Below, one piece after another: positions 1 to 7,450 of a stretch of 47,146 nucleotides of DNA. The notes under the pieces are model-generated. The model worked only from the letters and a program-made list of their open reading frames with translations. It had not been told where the DNA came from and did no database searches. Within the stretch, counting starts at the first letter, position 1. Each line of letters starts with the position of its first letter. Source of the DNA: Bacteroidota bacterium. GTDB lineage: Bacteria; Bacteroidota; Bacteroidia; Cytophagales; Cyclobacteriaceae. The stretch lies in assembly GCA_018267215.1 (NCBI GenBank), contig JAFDYX010000012.1:1-47146 (forward strand). Reading direction: 5' to 3'. Made by a program: the position numbers and the translations under genes.

Positions 1-1
1 A

Positions 2-25
2 ACAGCAGAAGAAACCGAAGAATAA
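2..25 (+). CDS. C-terminal tail of an upstream protein (possibly IstB), partial
   Basis: An open frame enters from the left edge and reads TAEETEE followed by TAA. Only seven residues are visible, so the protein cannot be identified from them. Because IS21-type terminal repeats follow about 50 bases downstream, the best guess by position is the acidic C-terminus of the IstB helper ATPase of an IS21-family element. This is an inference from context only. Confidence 0.25.
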   Translation, partial: TAEETEE

Positions 26-59
26 CTAATTTTAAAACACTAAAACTGGCAGCACAATT

Positions 60-464
60 TTGACATCAACTACAGGTGGTCAATTTGCTCCGGATACAAG
101 TGGTCAATTACATCGGATTTTGCAACTGGAAGGCGTTTTTGAGTATTTGGATTGTACAGAGTTTGACGGTTGGTATTCAAACGAAATTCAGGACTTAATG
201 AAAAGTCAAATTGCAGTTTACAACAATGAGTTGAAAAACAAACTACCTGAATACAACAAACCATTAACCGGGAACATAAGGGACACCCTTAAAGATTTAA
301 TGCAAAAGGAACTGGAGCAGTTACCTGAAACACTCAAAGAACTTGACCCCGTGCAACGGCTGAACATACTTTGTAAACTTATGCCGTATGTATTGCCCAA
401 AACCGAAAGCGTAAAACATACATTAGGCGAACCTGAACTACCTAAAAAGAATTGGTTTGATTAA
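60..464 (+). CDS. Hypothetical protein, probably 5'-truncated; mobile-element type
   Basis: The frame is 134 aa if it begins at the TTG at 60, but codons 1-20 run through the IS21-like terminal repeats and are probably not original. From about residue 21 the protein is charged and helical. Its C-terminal half (around 'LDPVQRLNILCKLMPYVLPK') has the look of small proteins carried by Bacteroidota phages and conjugative elements, some annotated as terminase-small-subunit-like; I cannot confirm that assignment. The first ATG is at about 198, leaving roughly 89 residues. It is likely a gene whose 5' end was replaced by an insertion sequence, so function and expression are uncertain. Confidence 0.5.
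   Translation: MTSTTGGQFAPDTSGQLHRILQLEGVFEYLDCTEFDGWYSNEIQDLMKSQIAVYNNELKNKLPEYNKPLTGNIRDTLKDLMQKELEQLPETLKELDPVQRLNILCKLMPYVLPKTESVKHTLGEPELPKKNWFD
76..117 (+). repeat. Two tandem 18-19-bp repeats of IS21-end type
   Basis: Copy 1 (76-94) reads GTGGTCAATTTGCTCCGGA and copy 2 (100-117) reads GTGGTCAATTACATCGGA. They have a 24-base period and differ by one indel and a few bases. They are in frame with the downstream hypothetical gene, so its first 20 or so codons may be insertion-sequence DNA rather than true coding sequence. Confidence 0.55.
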
Positions 465-531
465 GCCTTATTGTTCGATATAGTGCAAAGTTCCTTAATG
501 ATTTAGGTTTCATTTTCAAAATAAATTTCAA

Positions 532-1119
532 ATGCCAAAGCCCCATACATTCCCAACCCTATACAATGAAGCGTTGCAAATACATATTTCAAAGTTGAAA
601 GGTTGGGGCTACCTTGACCCCGAACAGGTTAAAAGCGGTACACTCAATTGGAGCAGGAACGGAAATAAAACAGGCAGTATTTCAATACGGGTAAACACCC
701 AGCACGAAAGCCCTTACCTTGAACTGGATTACAAATACAACGAAGCCCCGATAAATTACCGGGTGCAACTTGTTTCAGCCCCTTCAAATTTAGGCAAAGG
801 GGTTGTTTGGTATTTCGTTTGTCCCCATACAGGTAAGCGTTGCCGAAAGCTATATTTAGCCGACACCTATTTTTACCACCGTGAAGCGTTCAGGGGTTGT
901 ATGTACGAAAAGCAAACCCAAAGCAAAAAGTACAGGGGTTTAGATAAAACGCTGGGGGTATATTTACGAAGCGACCAACTATTTGAACAGCTTTACAAAA
1001 AGCATTTTAAAAAACAGTATGCAGGTAAGCCAACCAAAAAGTATTTGAAACTTACCCGGCAAATACAAAGAGCTGAAAGCATACCAGCCCATGAAATTGA
1101 ACGGGCTTTGTTAAGCTGA
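532..1119 (+). CDS. Conserved hypothetical protein of mobile DNA (195 aa)
   Basis: It begins with ATG at 532, 67 bases after the preceding gene, and encodes a basic protein with no signal peptide or membrane segment. The middle carries 'WYFVCPHTGKRCRKLYL' (about residues 93-109), with C-x7-C spacing, followed by a Lys/Arg-rich C-terminal half. I recall similar hypothetical proteins in Bacteroidota and proteobacterial mobile elements, where the two cysteines often precede another Cys pair. Here a later Cys (in 'FRGCMYEK') is the only other one, so a zinc site would be incomplete. The function is unknown. It probably belongs to the same accessory segment as its neighbours. Confidence 0.6.
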   Translation: MPKPHTFPTLYNEALQIHISKLKGWGYLDPEQVKSGTLNWSRNGNKTGSISIRVNTQHESPYLELDYKYNEAPINYRVQLVSAPSNLGKGVVWYFVCPHTGKRCRKLYLADTYFYHREAFRGCMYEKQTQSKKYRGLDKTLGVYLRSDQLFEQLYKKHFKKQYAGKPTKKYLKLTRQIQRAESIPAHEIERALLS

Positions 1120-1125
1120 AATACT

Positions 1126-1170
1126 GAACGGAAAGTTTACTATTTTCGGAACTGGAAAGTAAAGCCGTTC
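1126..1170. repeat. Imperfect inverted repeat downstream of the 195-aa gene
   Basis: The left arm GAACGG-aaag-TTTACT (1126-1141) is complementary to the right arm AGTAAA-g-CCGTTC (1158-1170), with a 16-base loop. It sits six bases after the stop codon. It has no T-run, so it is not a typical intrinsic terminator. It could be an RNA-stabilising hairpin or a recombination or transposition remnant. Confidence 0.4.
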
Positions 1171-1426
1171 AACCCCTCAAAAGTGAATTTTCTGAATGAT
1201 ACTGTACCTTATTTGTACCTTGAAAATATCAATACTTTGAAAACACTTGTAAATAAATGACTTTGAACAGTTAGTTACTTTTTGTATCGGAAAGTAACAA
1301 TTTTTCCTTTGTTTCAGCTATAAGAAGGAAGCCGATAAACCCATTTACAACTGTGCAATTGCTCAAAAATCATGATTTACCAATTGCTCACAGAAGTAAA
1401 GTAATAACTTTACAAAATATTTGTTT
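1171..1426. other. Intergenic accessory DNA with small palindromes
   Basis: No gene could be supported here. The stretch is AT-rich. It contains a perfect 12-bp palindrome AAATCATGATTT (1367-1378) flanked by two copies of CAATTGCTCA (1356-1365 and 1381-1390), and a GTAAAG-6-CTTTAC inverted repeat (1396-1413). A short open frame starting at 1353 runs through these repeats and into the next gene in another frame; it has no protein-like character. Confidence 0.5.
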
Positions 1427-1481
1427 AAGTCAATTTATAATTTTACTTATGTATATAAAAAGTCAATTTATAATTTTACTT
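1427..1481 (+). promoter_or_regulatory. 22-bp direct repeat, probable operator of the MobMyst operon
   Basis: An exact 22-base repeat beginning AAGTCAATTTATAA and ending TTTTACTT occurs at 1427-1448 and 1460-1481, so starts are 33 bases (about three helical turns) apart. The second copy ends one base before the ATG of the XRE-type regulator gene, and the AT-rich spacer TATATAAAA lies between the copies. Each copy has inverted ends (AAGT...ACTT), and a related inverted repeat lies at 1396-1413. The position and geometry fit binding of the encoded helix-turn-helix protein to its own promoter (autoregulation), which is inferred and not shown. Confidence 0.6.
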
Positions 1482-1482
1482 T

Positions 1483-1941
1483 ATGGGCAAAAAATCACTT
1501 CAATTGCAGCAGCTCAACAGCAAAATGTTGGGGTTTACCTCACTTAAACAAGTGGCAATACCTCCCACAGGATGGATAAAAGCCATCCGTACCGCCATTG
1601 GCATGTCTATGCAGCAACTGGGCAATAAGCTGAAAATTTCAAAGCAAGCTGTGCTCAATATTGAGAAGCGGGAAAAAGACGGCTCCATCACCATCAAATC
1701 CCTGCGGGAAATTGCCCGTGCTACGGATATGCAATTGGTGTATGGCTTTGTGCCCAATGACGGATCGTTAGATGCCCTCATTGAAAAAAGAGCTACCGAA
1801 CTGGCCACCCAAATTGTGATGCGCACAGCCAATACCATGAAGCTCGAAGATCAGGCCAATTCAAAAAAACGGATTGAAACGGCTATCAAAGAAAGGGCAG
1901 CAGAAATTAAGAACGAAATGCCTAAAACTTTATGGGATTAG
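1483..1941 (+). CDS. Mobile mystery protein A (XRE-type HTH regulator)
   Basis: This 152-aa protein matches the mobile mystery protein A family. A short N-terminal helix is followed by 'GWIKAIRTAIGMSMQQLGNKL' and 'ISKQAVLNIEKREKDGSITIKSL' (about residues 28-75), an XRE/Cro-type helix-turn-helix. Then comes the family's 'MQLVYGFVPNDGSLDALIEKRA' segment and the C-terminal 'MKLEDQ...MPKTLWD' block. Members are almost always paired with mobile mystery protein B, a Fic protein, on mobile DNA. Here the two genes overlap by 10 bases, so translation is probably coupled. By analogy with HTH/toxin pairs it may repress the operon and restrain the partner; this is inference. The start ATG lies directly after an operator-like 22-bp repeat. 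Confidence 0.88.
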   Translation: MGKKSLQLQQLNSKMLGFTSLKQVAIPPTGWIKAIRTAIGMSMQQLGNKLKISKQAVLNIEKREKDGSITIKSLREIARATDMQLVYGFVPNDGSLDALIEKRATELATQIVMRTANTMKLEDQANSKKRIETAIKERAAEIKNEMPKTLWD

Positions 1942-2528
1942 ATCTAGATTACATAAATGGACAAACACCACTGAACGAAGACGAGAAGGAAGGTCTCCTT
2001 ATTCCCACCATTGCCACCCGTGGCGAGTTGGATGAGTTTGAGCAGCAAAATATAGAACAGGCTGTGTTATGGTCGTTAAGCCGTTCTTTTAAAGCGGAAG
2101 CCTTATTTACCGAAAATTTTATACGTGGGCTGCACAAGCGTATGTATAACAATGTTTGGGCATGGGCAGGTGAGTTTCGCAAAACCAATAAAAATATCGG
2201 AATAGATAAATATCAGATACCAACAGAATTAAAATGCCTGCTCGATGACCTTAAATTTTGGTATGCCAACAACACGTACAGTCCCGATGAAACAACCATC
2301 CGTTTCAAACACCGGCTGATAAGTATTCATTGTTTTGCCAATGGTAACGGCAGGCACAGCAGGTTAATGGCCGATATTGTAATTGAGAAAATTTTCAAGT
2401 TGCCGCATTATACTTGGGGTGCAGCCAATTTGGTGAAGCAGGGTGATACACGGAGTGCTTACCTCAATGCTATAAAAGCCGCAGACAAAGGAGATATTCA
2501 ACCGCTGCTAAATTTTGCGCGGTCATAA
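1932..2528 (+). CDS. Mobile mystery protein B (Fic-domain protein)
   Basis: This 198-aa protein has a Fic/DOC fold. The active-site loop 'HCFANGNGRHSR' starts at His133 and fits HxFx[D/N]GNGRxxR, with Asn replacing the usual Asp/Glu of AMP-transferring Fic enzymes, as is common in this subfamily. The N-terminal 'PTIATRGELDEFEQQNI' and 'LHKRMYNNVWAWAGEFR' segments are typical of mobile mystery protein B. Fic enzymes move AMP or other phospho-groups from nucleotides to target hydroxyls; the target here is unknown. The start ATG overlaps the stop of the A gene by 10 bases. The pair probably acts as a toxin/antidote-like or host-modulating module of mobile DNA (inference). Confidence 0.88.
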   Translation: MGLDLDYINGQTPLNEDEKEGLLIPTIATRGELDEFEQQNIEQAVLWSLSRSFKAEALFTENFIRGLHKRMYNNVWAWAGEFRKTNKNIGIDKYQIPTELKCLLDDLKFWYANNTYSPDETTIRFKHRLISIHCFANGNGRHSRLMADIVIEKIFKLPHYTWGAANLVKQGDTRSAYLNAIKAADKGDIQPLLNFARS

Positions 2529-2624
2529 GTTATAATAACAGGTCAAACAAAAAAAGCTCAACTGTCAATCTTACCTATTACGGATTACATCTCCAATTTT
2601 TAACCACCCGGAACTATTTTACGG

Positions 2625-2632
2625 TATATTTG
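2625..2632 (+). promoter_or_regulatory. -7 promoter box (TATATTTG) of the thioredoxin gene
   Basis: TATATTTG matches the Bacteroidota -7 consensus TAnnTTTG exactly and lies 32 bases before the ATG at 2665. No clear TTG -33 element is seen, only a T-run near 2597. A promoter here argues against a GTG start at 2632, which would sit within the box. Confidence 0.5.
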
Positions 2633-2664
2633 TGTTGAGTGATTTTAAACAAAAATTTATAGCC

Positions 2665-2988
2665 ATGGGAAAAACTGTAGTGCTCACCGATTCAAACTTT
2701 GACGAAGTAATAAAAAACGAAAAACCTGTATTGGTTGATTTCTGGGCTGAATGGTGCGGTCCCTGCAAAATGATTGGCCCTTTGGTAGAAGAACTGGCGA
2801 ATGATTATGATGGAAAAGCTGTGGTAGCAAAACTCAACGTAGATGAAAATCCGCAGGCAACCGCCCGGTTTGGTGTAAGGAACATACCTACTCTGCTGGT
2901 ATTTAAAAACGGCCAGATAGTAGATAAGCAAGTGGGTGCTGTACCTAAATCAGTATTGGCCTCCAAACTGCAAGCACAAATAGCTTAA
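2665..2988 (+). CDS. trxA: Thioredoxin
   Basis: A 107-aa cytoplasmic thioredoxin that reduces protein disulfides using electrons from thioredoxin reductase. The redox motif is WCGPCK at about residues 29-34, inside 'VLVDFWAEWCGPCKMIGP'. The cis-proline loop 'RNIPTLLVFKNGQ' is intact and the length is that of a standard single-domain thioredoxin. The frame can be extended upstream to a GTG at 2632, but the ATG at 2665 gives the usual thioredoxin N-terminus and leaves room for the TATATTTG box. It stands alone as a single-gene unit, with its own promoter and a strong terminator. It marks the start of ordinary chromosome after the accessory segment. Confidence 0.95.
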   Translation: MGKTVVLTDSNFDEVIKNEKPVLVDFWAEWCGPCKMIGPLVEELANDYDGKAVVAKLNVDENPQATARFGVRNIPTLLVFKNGQIVDKQVGAVPKSVLASKLQAQIA

Positions 2989-3007
2989 TCCGGTTTATAC
3001 AATACAG

Positions 3008-3047
3008 AAAAGACCGACCCATACGAGTCGGTCTTTTTATTTTTTTG
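3008..3047 (+). terminator. Intrinsic terminator after trxA
   Basis: An 11-bp perfect stem AAAAGACCGAC (3008-3018) / GTCGGTCTTTT (3027-3037) has an 8-base loop and is followed by a T-rich tail. The A-run on the left arm lets it serve the minus-strand gene ending at 3125 as well. Confidence 0.85.
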
Positions 3048-3124
3048 ACTGCTGGCAAGTGTAATCAATCACGCTATGCTCAGTGTCATTCACTACTCCT
3101 AACCTGTTGCTCAAACAATATTTA

Positions 3125-4159
3125 TTAATTCCGCTTTTTAGGACGAGAGTGTTTGACGGGCCTATTGGTGCTCTCCCTTTTAGGGCTGGTGCGCACATGC
3201 TTCGCAGGCGAGCTTGAGTTTTCCCTACTGGGGGAGGTGCGCACAGATTTAACGCCAGATGAACTTGTGCCTTCACTGCCTTCCTTATTGGGCGATGAGC
3301 GTACGTGCCTGATGGGTGCACTCGTCTTCTCCCTAAACTTAGGCTTGAATTGGAAAATACGGGAAATGCCGAATGTGGCAGATAAGTACACATCTCTGCG
3401 TTGTCCATATAAATCAGGAGCGCCCGCGTTGGAATTTACATCCGGTGGGCCGGAAGGGTTTTGCAATTGGTGGATGTAGCTGGCTGTGCGTGGGTCGAAG
3501 ATGCCAAAATTAGCACGTCCATCAAAGCTAATGCTCCAGTTCTCATCAAAATCAAAGTCTGAATGAAATCCTAACCCAGCAAAAATCTGAAACCGTGAAA
3601 ACTTATCGTTGGAAACGTAAACGCTATTGTTCAGATTAGGAACAAACACACCGTTATAGGTAACTTGATAGTCGGGGCTTTGCGGCACACTAACACCGGG
3701 TGGGTAAGCTAATTTCCGCACACTGGGTACGGCATCAATGTTAAGTGTTTCTTGCCCTTTTACCAGATAACTGAAATTGACAGCCGCTACTACGCTCAAC
3801 CGGAAAAAGGCCACATCGTTAACATGCAGGCGGAGTGCCAAAGGCAATGAAAAATAATTCATTTGCACATCGCGTGTGCCAATCGTGCCCCCGGCATAAT
3901 TTACAATTGTAAATTTTTGGCCGATCTGCATATAGTTAGGCGTGAACAAAAAGCCATATCCTACCTTATCATAGCCATACGAAAATCCGATGGGTGTGCC
4001 GCGCACCGTAAAACGGCCATAAAACCGCGGATCATTCCTCAAACCCTGATCAATAGTAAATGGAATATTGAAGCCGCCAAAAACTCCAAATGATTCCACC
4101 TCCTGAGCAAATGAAGAAAAACAAATTACGGTGAGACAAGGGATTAAGAATAATCTCAT
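3125..4159 (-). CDS. Outer-membrane beta-barrel protein with basic repeat tail
   Basis: From the ATG at 4159 (a TTG one codon upstream is less likely) the protein has a signal peptide ending around 'FSSFAQ|EVES'. It then has about 250 residues of alternating hydrophobic/polar strands with aromatic ends, as in Bacteroidota PorT-like or 'OMP_b-brl' outer-membrane barrels (for example 'YGFLFTPNYMQIGQKFTIV' and 'FQIFAGLGFHSDFDFD'). The last ~70 residues are unlike a barrel: low complexity, Ser/Arg/Lys/Pro-rich, with four copies of an [RK][HS]VR[ST]SP-like unit (the last shortened to KHSRP). I do not recognise a specific family. The tail would lie after the last strand, either in the periplasm or outside the cell. 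Function unknown. Confidence 0.75.
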   Translation of the reverse strand: MRLFLIPCLTVICFSSFAQEVESFGVFGGFNIPFTIDQGLRNDPRFYGRFTVRGTPIGFSYGYDKVGYGFLFTPNYMQIGQKFTIVNYAGGTIGTRDVQMNYFSLPLALRLHVNDVAFFRLSVVAAVNFSYLVKGQETLNIDAVPSVRKLAYPPGVSVPQSPDYQVTYNGVFVPNLNNSVYVSNDKFSRFQIFAGLGFHSDFDFDENWSISFDGRANFGIFDPRTASYIHQLQNPSGPPDVNSNAGAPDLYGQRRDVYLSATFGISRIFQFKPKFREKTSAPIRHVRSSPNKEGSEGTSSSGVKSVRTSPSRENSSSPAKHVRTSPKRESTNRPVKHSRPKKRN

Positions 4160-4265
4160 CAAAATGTTTGGTTTGTGCTAATCTTACAAGTTCAAATTAT
4201 CGGTCTTAACCTTCACATTATCAACCCGACAACCACAAATCTAAGATTTTTACTTAATGATACCC

Positions 4266-4273
4266 TATTTTTG
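4266..4273 (+). promoter_or_regulatory. -7 promoter box (TATTTTTG)
   Basis: TATTTTTG fits TAnnTTTG exactly, 17 bases before the ATG at 4291. No convincing -33 TTG is present. Confidence 0.45.
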
Positions 4274-4290
4274 CGGCATCTTTACAAGCT

Positions 4291-6261
4291 ATGACAGACC
4301 TAAAAAAATATGCGGACGGATTACGATGGAGGGGCAATATTTACGTAGCCCTTGTGCTCAGCTTATTGCTGGTCATGGCCTTGTACTCTGTAAGCCGTGT
4401 AGCATTTTATTTTTTTAATACTTCTTTTTTCCCTGACCTGACATGGAGCCGCCTGTTCATCATCATGAAAGGAGGCCTGCGATTTGACCTCTCTGCCACA
4501 CTCTATTCTAATTCCCTATTTATTCTATTGATGATTGTGCCGTTGCCGATACGCTTCAATCCTGTCTATCAGAAAACTTTAAAATGGATTTTTTTAATTG
4601 TCAATTCCATTGCGTTAGCAATCAACACCATTGATTTTATCTATTACCGCTTTACACTCAGGCGTACTACATTGACTGTGATAGATCAATTTAAGAATGA
4701 AGAAAATTTAGGCAAGCTTAGTCTGCGTTTTTTGTGGGATTATTGGTACGCGCTGCTCTTCTGGATTTTTCTGGTAGCCCTGCTCTACACCGGGTTTAGG
4801 TTGATAAAATATTCCGGCCCTCAACTTAAAAACCGTTACAAGTTTTATGGCTTCGGGCTGGCTGCAATGCTGCTCAGCATCTATCTTTTTGTAGGTGGTG
4901 CGCGCGGTGGGTTTCGTGGCAGCACTCGCCCCATTACGTTGAGCAATGCGGCCGCTTATACCGAAACACCCAACGAAATTGCCTTGGTGCTCAACACACC
5001 TTTTGCATTGATGCGCACCGCCAAGGCGAATGTGATTAAGAAAGTGCATTATTTTTCTGATGCAGAAGTCAGCAAAATATTCAATCCGGTTTTTATGTCT
5101 GGCGATACCGGTACTTTTCGCAAAGACAATGTAGTGATCATCATTCTCGAAAGTTTTTCAAAAGAGTTTGTGGGCATCTATAACCAAGGCGCAGAGCAAG
5201 GACAATACAAGGGGTACACTCCGTTTCTCGATTCGCTCATCAGTGTCAGCCATGGCTATCGGTATTCGCTTGCCAACGGCCGCAAATCTATAGACGCTAT
5301 GCCCTCGGTAATATGCAGCATTCCATCCATTGAGGTGCCTTACATTTTATCTCACTATTCAGGGAATAAAATCAACAGTCTCGCCAGTTTGCTGAAGCCG
5401 GAGGGCTACTACACGGCATTCTTCCATGGCGCGCCCAATGGGTCAATGGGATTTGATGCCTTTGCCAACATGGCCGGCTTTGATCATTACTTCGGAAAAA
5501 CAGAATACGACAACGACAAAGATTTTGATGGCAACTGGGGGATTTGGGACGAGCCCTTCCTTCAATTTTTTGCCAACAAGATGAACACTTTTCAACAACC
5601 GTTTTTTACAACTTTTTTTACGGTTTCATCGCATCATCCTTACAACTTACCCGATGGGTACGAAAACAAATTTAAAGGCGGCCCTAAGTTGGTGCACCGC
5701 ACCATCGAGTACACCGACTATGCGCTTCGGAAATTTTTTAATAAAGCACGAACAATGCCGTGGTTTGAGCATACTCTTTTTGTCATAACGGCCGACCATG
5801 CTTCGGCAGAAATTCAACTACCAGAATACAACTCGGCTTGGGGCTATTTTTCTATCCCCATCTTTTTCTACCACCCCGGGCAACACGGTAGCGGGCTAAC
5901 CAACGAGATCGTTCAGCAAATAGATATTATGCCTTCTGTGTTAAGCTACCTGCATTATCATAAACCTTTTGTGGCCTTCGGGCACAATTCGTTTCAGCCG
6001 AGCACCGTACCGGTAGCTTTTAACTATCTTGAAAATACCTTTCAGGTTTTCAGGGGCAACTATCTTTTTCAATTCGATGGAAAAAATCCCAAGGCACTGT
6101 ACGCGTTTAAAAAAGACAAATACCTAAAGAATAACCTGATGGGCGAACTGCCCGACACCACCCGTTCGATGGAGAATTATCTGAAGGCATTCATCCAGCA
6201 GTATAATAACCGGATGGTTGACAATGCCCTGACTGTAGAAGGAAGCCAAATTCATCAATAG
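4291..6261 (+). CDS. LTA synthase/MdoB-like sulfatase-family membrane enzyme
   Basis: A 656-aa inner-membrane protein with five predicted N-terminal helices (about 16-42, 62-86, 97-120, 149-170 and 185-208), then a periplasmic alkaline-phosphatase-superfamily domain. It follows the lipoteichoic-acid-synthase / phosphoglycerol-transferase layout: metal ligand Glu287 in 'VIIILESFSKEF', a nucleophile region 'NGRKSIDAMPSV', and the metal pair Asp502-His503 in 'ITADHAS'. The nucleophile position appears to be Ser333 where LtaS has Thr. Such enzymes in Gram-negatives transfer phosphoglycerol or phosphoethanolamine from lipids to glycans or lipids. The substrate cannot be read from sequence. It is probably its own transcription unit with a TATTTTTG box. 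Confidence 0.85.
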   Translation: MTDLKKYADGLRWRGNIYVALVLSLLLVMALYSVSRVAFYFFNTSFFPDLTWSRLFIIMKGGLRFDLSATLYSNSLFILLMIVPLPIRFNPVYQKTLKWIFLIVNSIALAINTIDFIYYRFTLRRTTLTVIDQFKNEENLGKLSLRFLWDYWYALLFWIFLVALLYTGFRLIKYSGPQLKNRYKFYGFGLAAMLLSIYLFVGGARGGFRGSTRPITLSNAAAYTETPNEIALVLNTPFALMRTAKANVIKKVHYFSDAEVSKIFNPVFMSGDTGTFRKDNVVIIILESFSKEFVGIYNQGAEQGQYKGYTPFLDSLISVSHGYRYSLANGRKSIDAMPSVICSIPSIEVPYILSHYSGNKINSLASLLKPEGYYTAFFHGAPNGSMGFDAFANMAGFDHYFGKTEYDNDKDFDGNWGIWDEPFLQFFANKMNTFQQPFFTTFFTVSSHHPYNLPDGYENKFKGGPKLVHRTIEYTDYALRKFFNKARTMPWFEHTLFVITADHASAEIQLPEYNSAWGYFSIPIFFYHPGQHGSGLTNEIVQQIDIMPSVLSYLHYHKPFVAFGHNSFQPSTVPVAFNYLENTFQVFRGNYLFQFDGKNPKALYAFKKDKYLKNNLMGELPDTTRSMENYLKAFIQQYNNRMVDNALTVEGSQIHQ

Positions 6262-6389
6262 ATTTAGAGATTCGTACCTATCGGCCTATTCAAGCCAAAA
6301 GGACTAAAAAGAGCGAAATAGCCTGATACTGAAATTGTTGCTATTTGGTTACTTTTCTTACACCGCTCGGATTACGTGAGTTAATTTTT

Positions 6390-6397
6390 TATTTTTA
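6390..6397 (+). promoter_or_regulatory. -7-like box (TATTTTTA)
   Basis: TATTTTTA differs from TAnnTTTG only in the last base and lies 21 bases before the ATG at 6419. No -33 TTG is evident. Confidence 0.3.
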
Positions 6398-6418
6398 CAC
6401 CTTGCCAATAGTCTAAGG

Positions 6419-7387
6419 ATGCTCCGGGCTTTCATCTTCGTCTCTATCTGCGCAGTCGTGTTAACAGGCTGTGTTACGCAGCGCACCATCTGCCCGGCCT
6501 ATCAAAGCGCTTTTGTTTTCGATAAATCGGTAGTGAAGAACTACTTCATGCTGTACAATGAAAACAAGAACAAAGCACAAGAAGTGTTGGCCAGCAACAG
6601 CAAGACCATCACCTTACCCGTACGCGATTCAGCCTGGGATAAAAGCCATGTCGTTCAGGCTCCTGCCCTGCCTTTTCAAAGGCGTGTAAAGAAAGACAGA
6701 TACCTTCTCCTTCCGGCCAAGACATATCGTAAAGCATTAAAGGCTTTGCAGACATTGCCTATGAAGGCGGTGTATCCTAAGAAAGAGGAAGCCGACTCTA
6801 ACGCCATCAAAAAAGCATTAGACAGCGCGGCACGAAGTGTTACAGACACACTTTCGGCCAAAGGCACGCGACAGTCTAAAAAAGAAAACACGAAAGACAG
6901 TGTTTATGTCATTTCTTTGGCGAAAGAAAAATTCAATGTAGATCAGGATAACTACATGTGGTACTTCCGCGATATTCTGGTTTTGCCGGATGTGCGGATA
7001 GCGCTTAACCAAGCCAAACAAGAAGGCAAGTTAGCCCAAGGTAAGGGGCAAAAGAAAGAAGGATTCTTTTCTAAGCTGAAACACTTGTTCAAGAAGAAAC
7101 CTAAAGTGCAGGAAAAGGAAACCAAAAAAGATACGACTTCCGTTTCGCGGTCTTTTGAAGATGTGCGCGACCTGCCCGACTCTACCGGCAACATACAGCG
7201 TACAAAAAATGAACAACAACCGGTCGTGAAAAAGAAAAAAGGATTAGGTGGTTTGTTTAAGAAAAAAGATAAATCAAAAGTAACGCCCAACAATCAACCG
7301 GATGCCGTCATCCCTAAAGGAACCAAGCCGCCTAAAAAGGCCGACCCAAAGAAAGACCAGAAGAAAGAAGAGAATGACGGATTCTAA
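6419..7387 (+). CDS. Lysine-rich lipoprotein, function unknown
   Basis: A 322-aa protein with a lipoprotein signal: hydrophobic helix then lipobox 'LTGC' (Cys17). The first ~200 residues are mixed, with 'YMWYFRDILVLPDVRIALNQAK' the most ordered-looking segment. From about residue 205 the chain becomes strongly Lys-rich and low-complexity, with two related 'FFSKLKHLFKKK' / 'GLGGLFKKKDK' motifs and a Pro/Lys end. Short amphipathic Phe-Lys-Lys motifs like these appear in many Bacteroidota lipoproteins of unknown role and could bind polyanions or the membrane surface (speculation). It stands between an LTA-synthase-like enzyme and a phosphoesterase, each probably with its own promoter. Confidence 0.7.
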   Translation: MLRAFIFVSICAVVLTGCVTQRTICPAYQSAFVFDKSVVKNYFMLYNENKNKAQEVLASNSKTITLPVRDSAWDKSHVVQAPALPFQRRVKKDRYLLLPAKTYRKALKALQTLPMKAVYPKKEEADSNAIKKALDSAARSVTDTLSAKGTRQSKKENTKDSVYVISLAKEKFNVDQDNYMWYFRDILVLPDVRIALNQAKQEGKLAQGKGQKKEGFFSKLKHLFKKKPKVQEKETKKDTTSVSRSFEDVRDLPDSTGNIQRTKNEQQPVVKKKKGLGGLFKKKDKSKVTPNNQPDAVIPKGTKPPKKADPKKDQKKEENDGF

Positions 7388-7440
7388 CCAAAGTTTTGTG
7401 TGAAGCGAGCGTATCGCGTGAACTAAAAAACTTTCGATTT

Positions 7441-7448
7441 TATTTTTA
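7441..7448 (+). promoter_or_regulatory. -7-like box (TATTTTTA) abutting the start codon
   Basis: TATTTTTA ends only two bases before the ATG at 7451. If it is a real -7 box the transcript would begin at or next to the A of the start codon, giving a leaderless mRNA. Confidence 0.3.
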
Positions 7449-7450
7449 CA

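Larger units (their letters stand above)
1..118 (+). mobile_element. Probable end of an IS21-family insertion sequence
   Basis: Downstream of a short terminating reading frame lie two copies of a GTGGTCAATT...CCGGA-like repeat, 24 bases apart. Tandem GTGGTCAATTT-type repeats near the element ends are characteristic of IS21-family elements, where they are transposase binding sites. The outer inverted repeat and the exact boundary cannot be fixed from one end, so the limit given is approximate. The transposase genes would lie left of the window. Confidence 0.45.

Noticed and set aside
1353..1547. 64-aa open frame upstream of the MobMystA gene
   Set aside because: It runs through the palindromes and operator repeats and into the next gene in another frame; composition reflects AT-rich DNA, with 'QFIILL' duplicated only because the DNA repeat is.
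3153..3479. Plus-strand frame opposite the barrel gene tail
   Set aside because: Antisense shadow created by the Ser/Arg/Pro repeat codons; no start context or family features.
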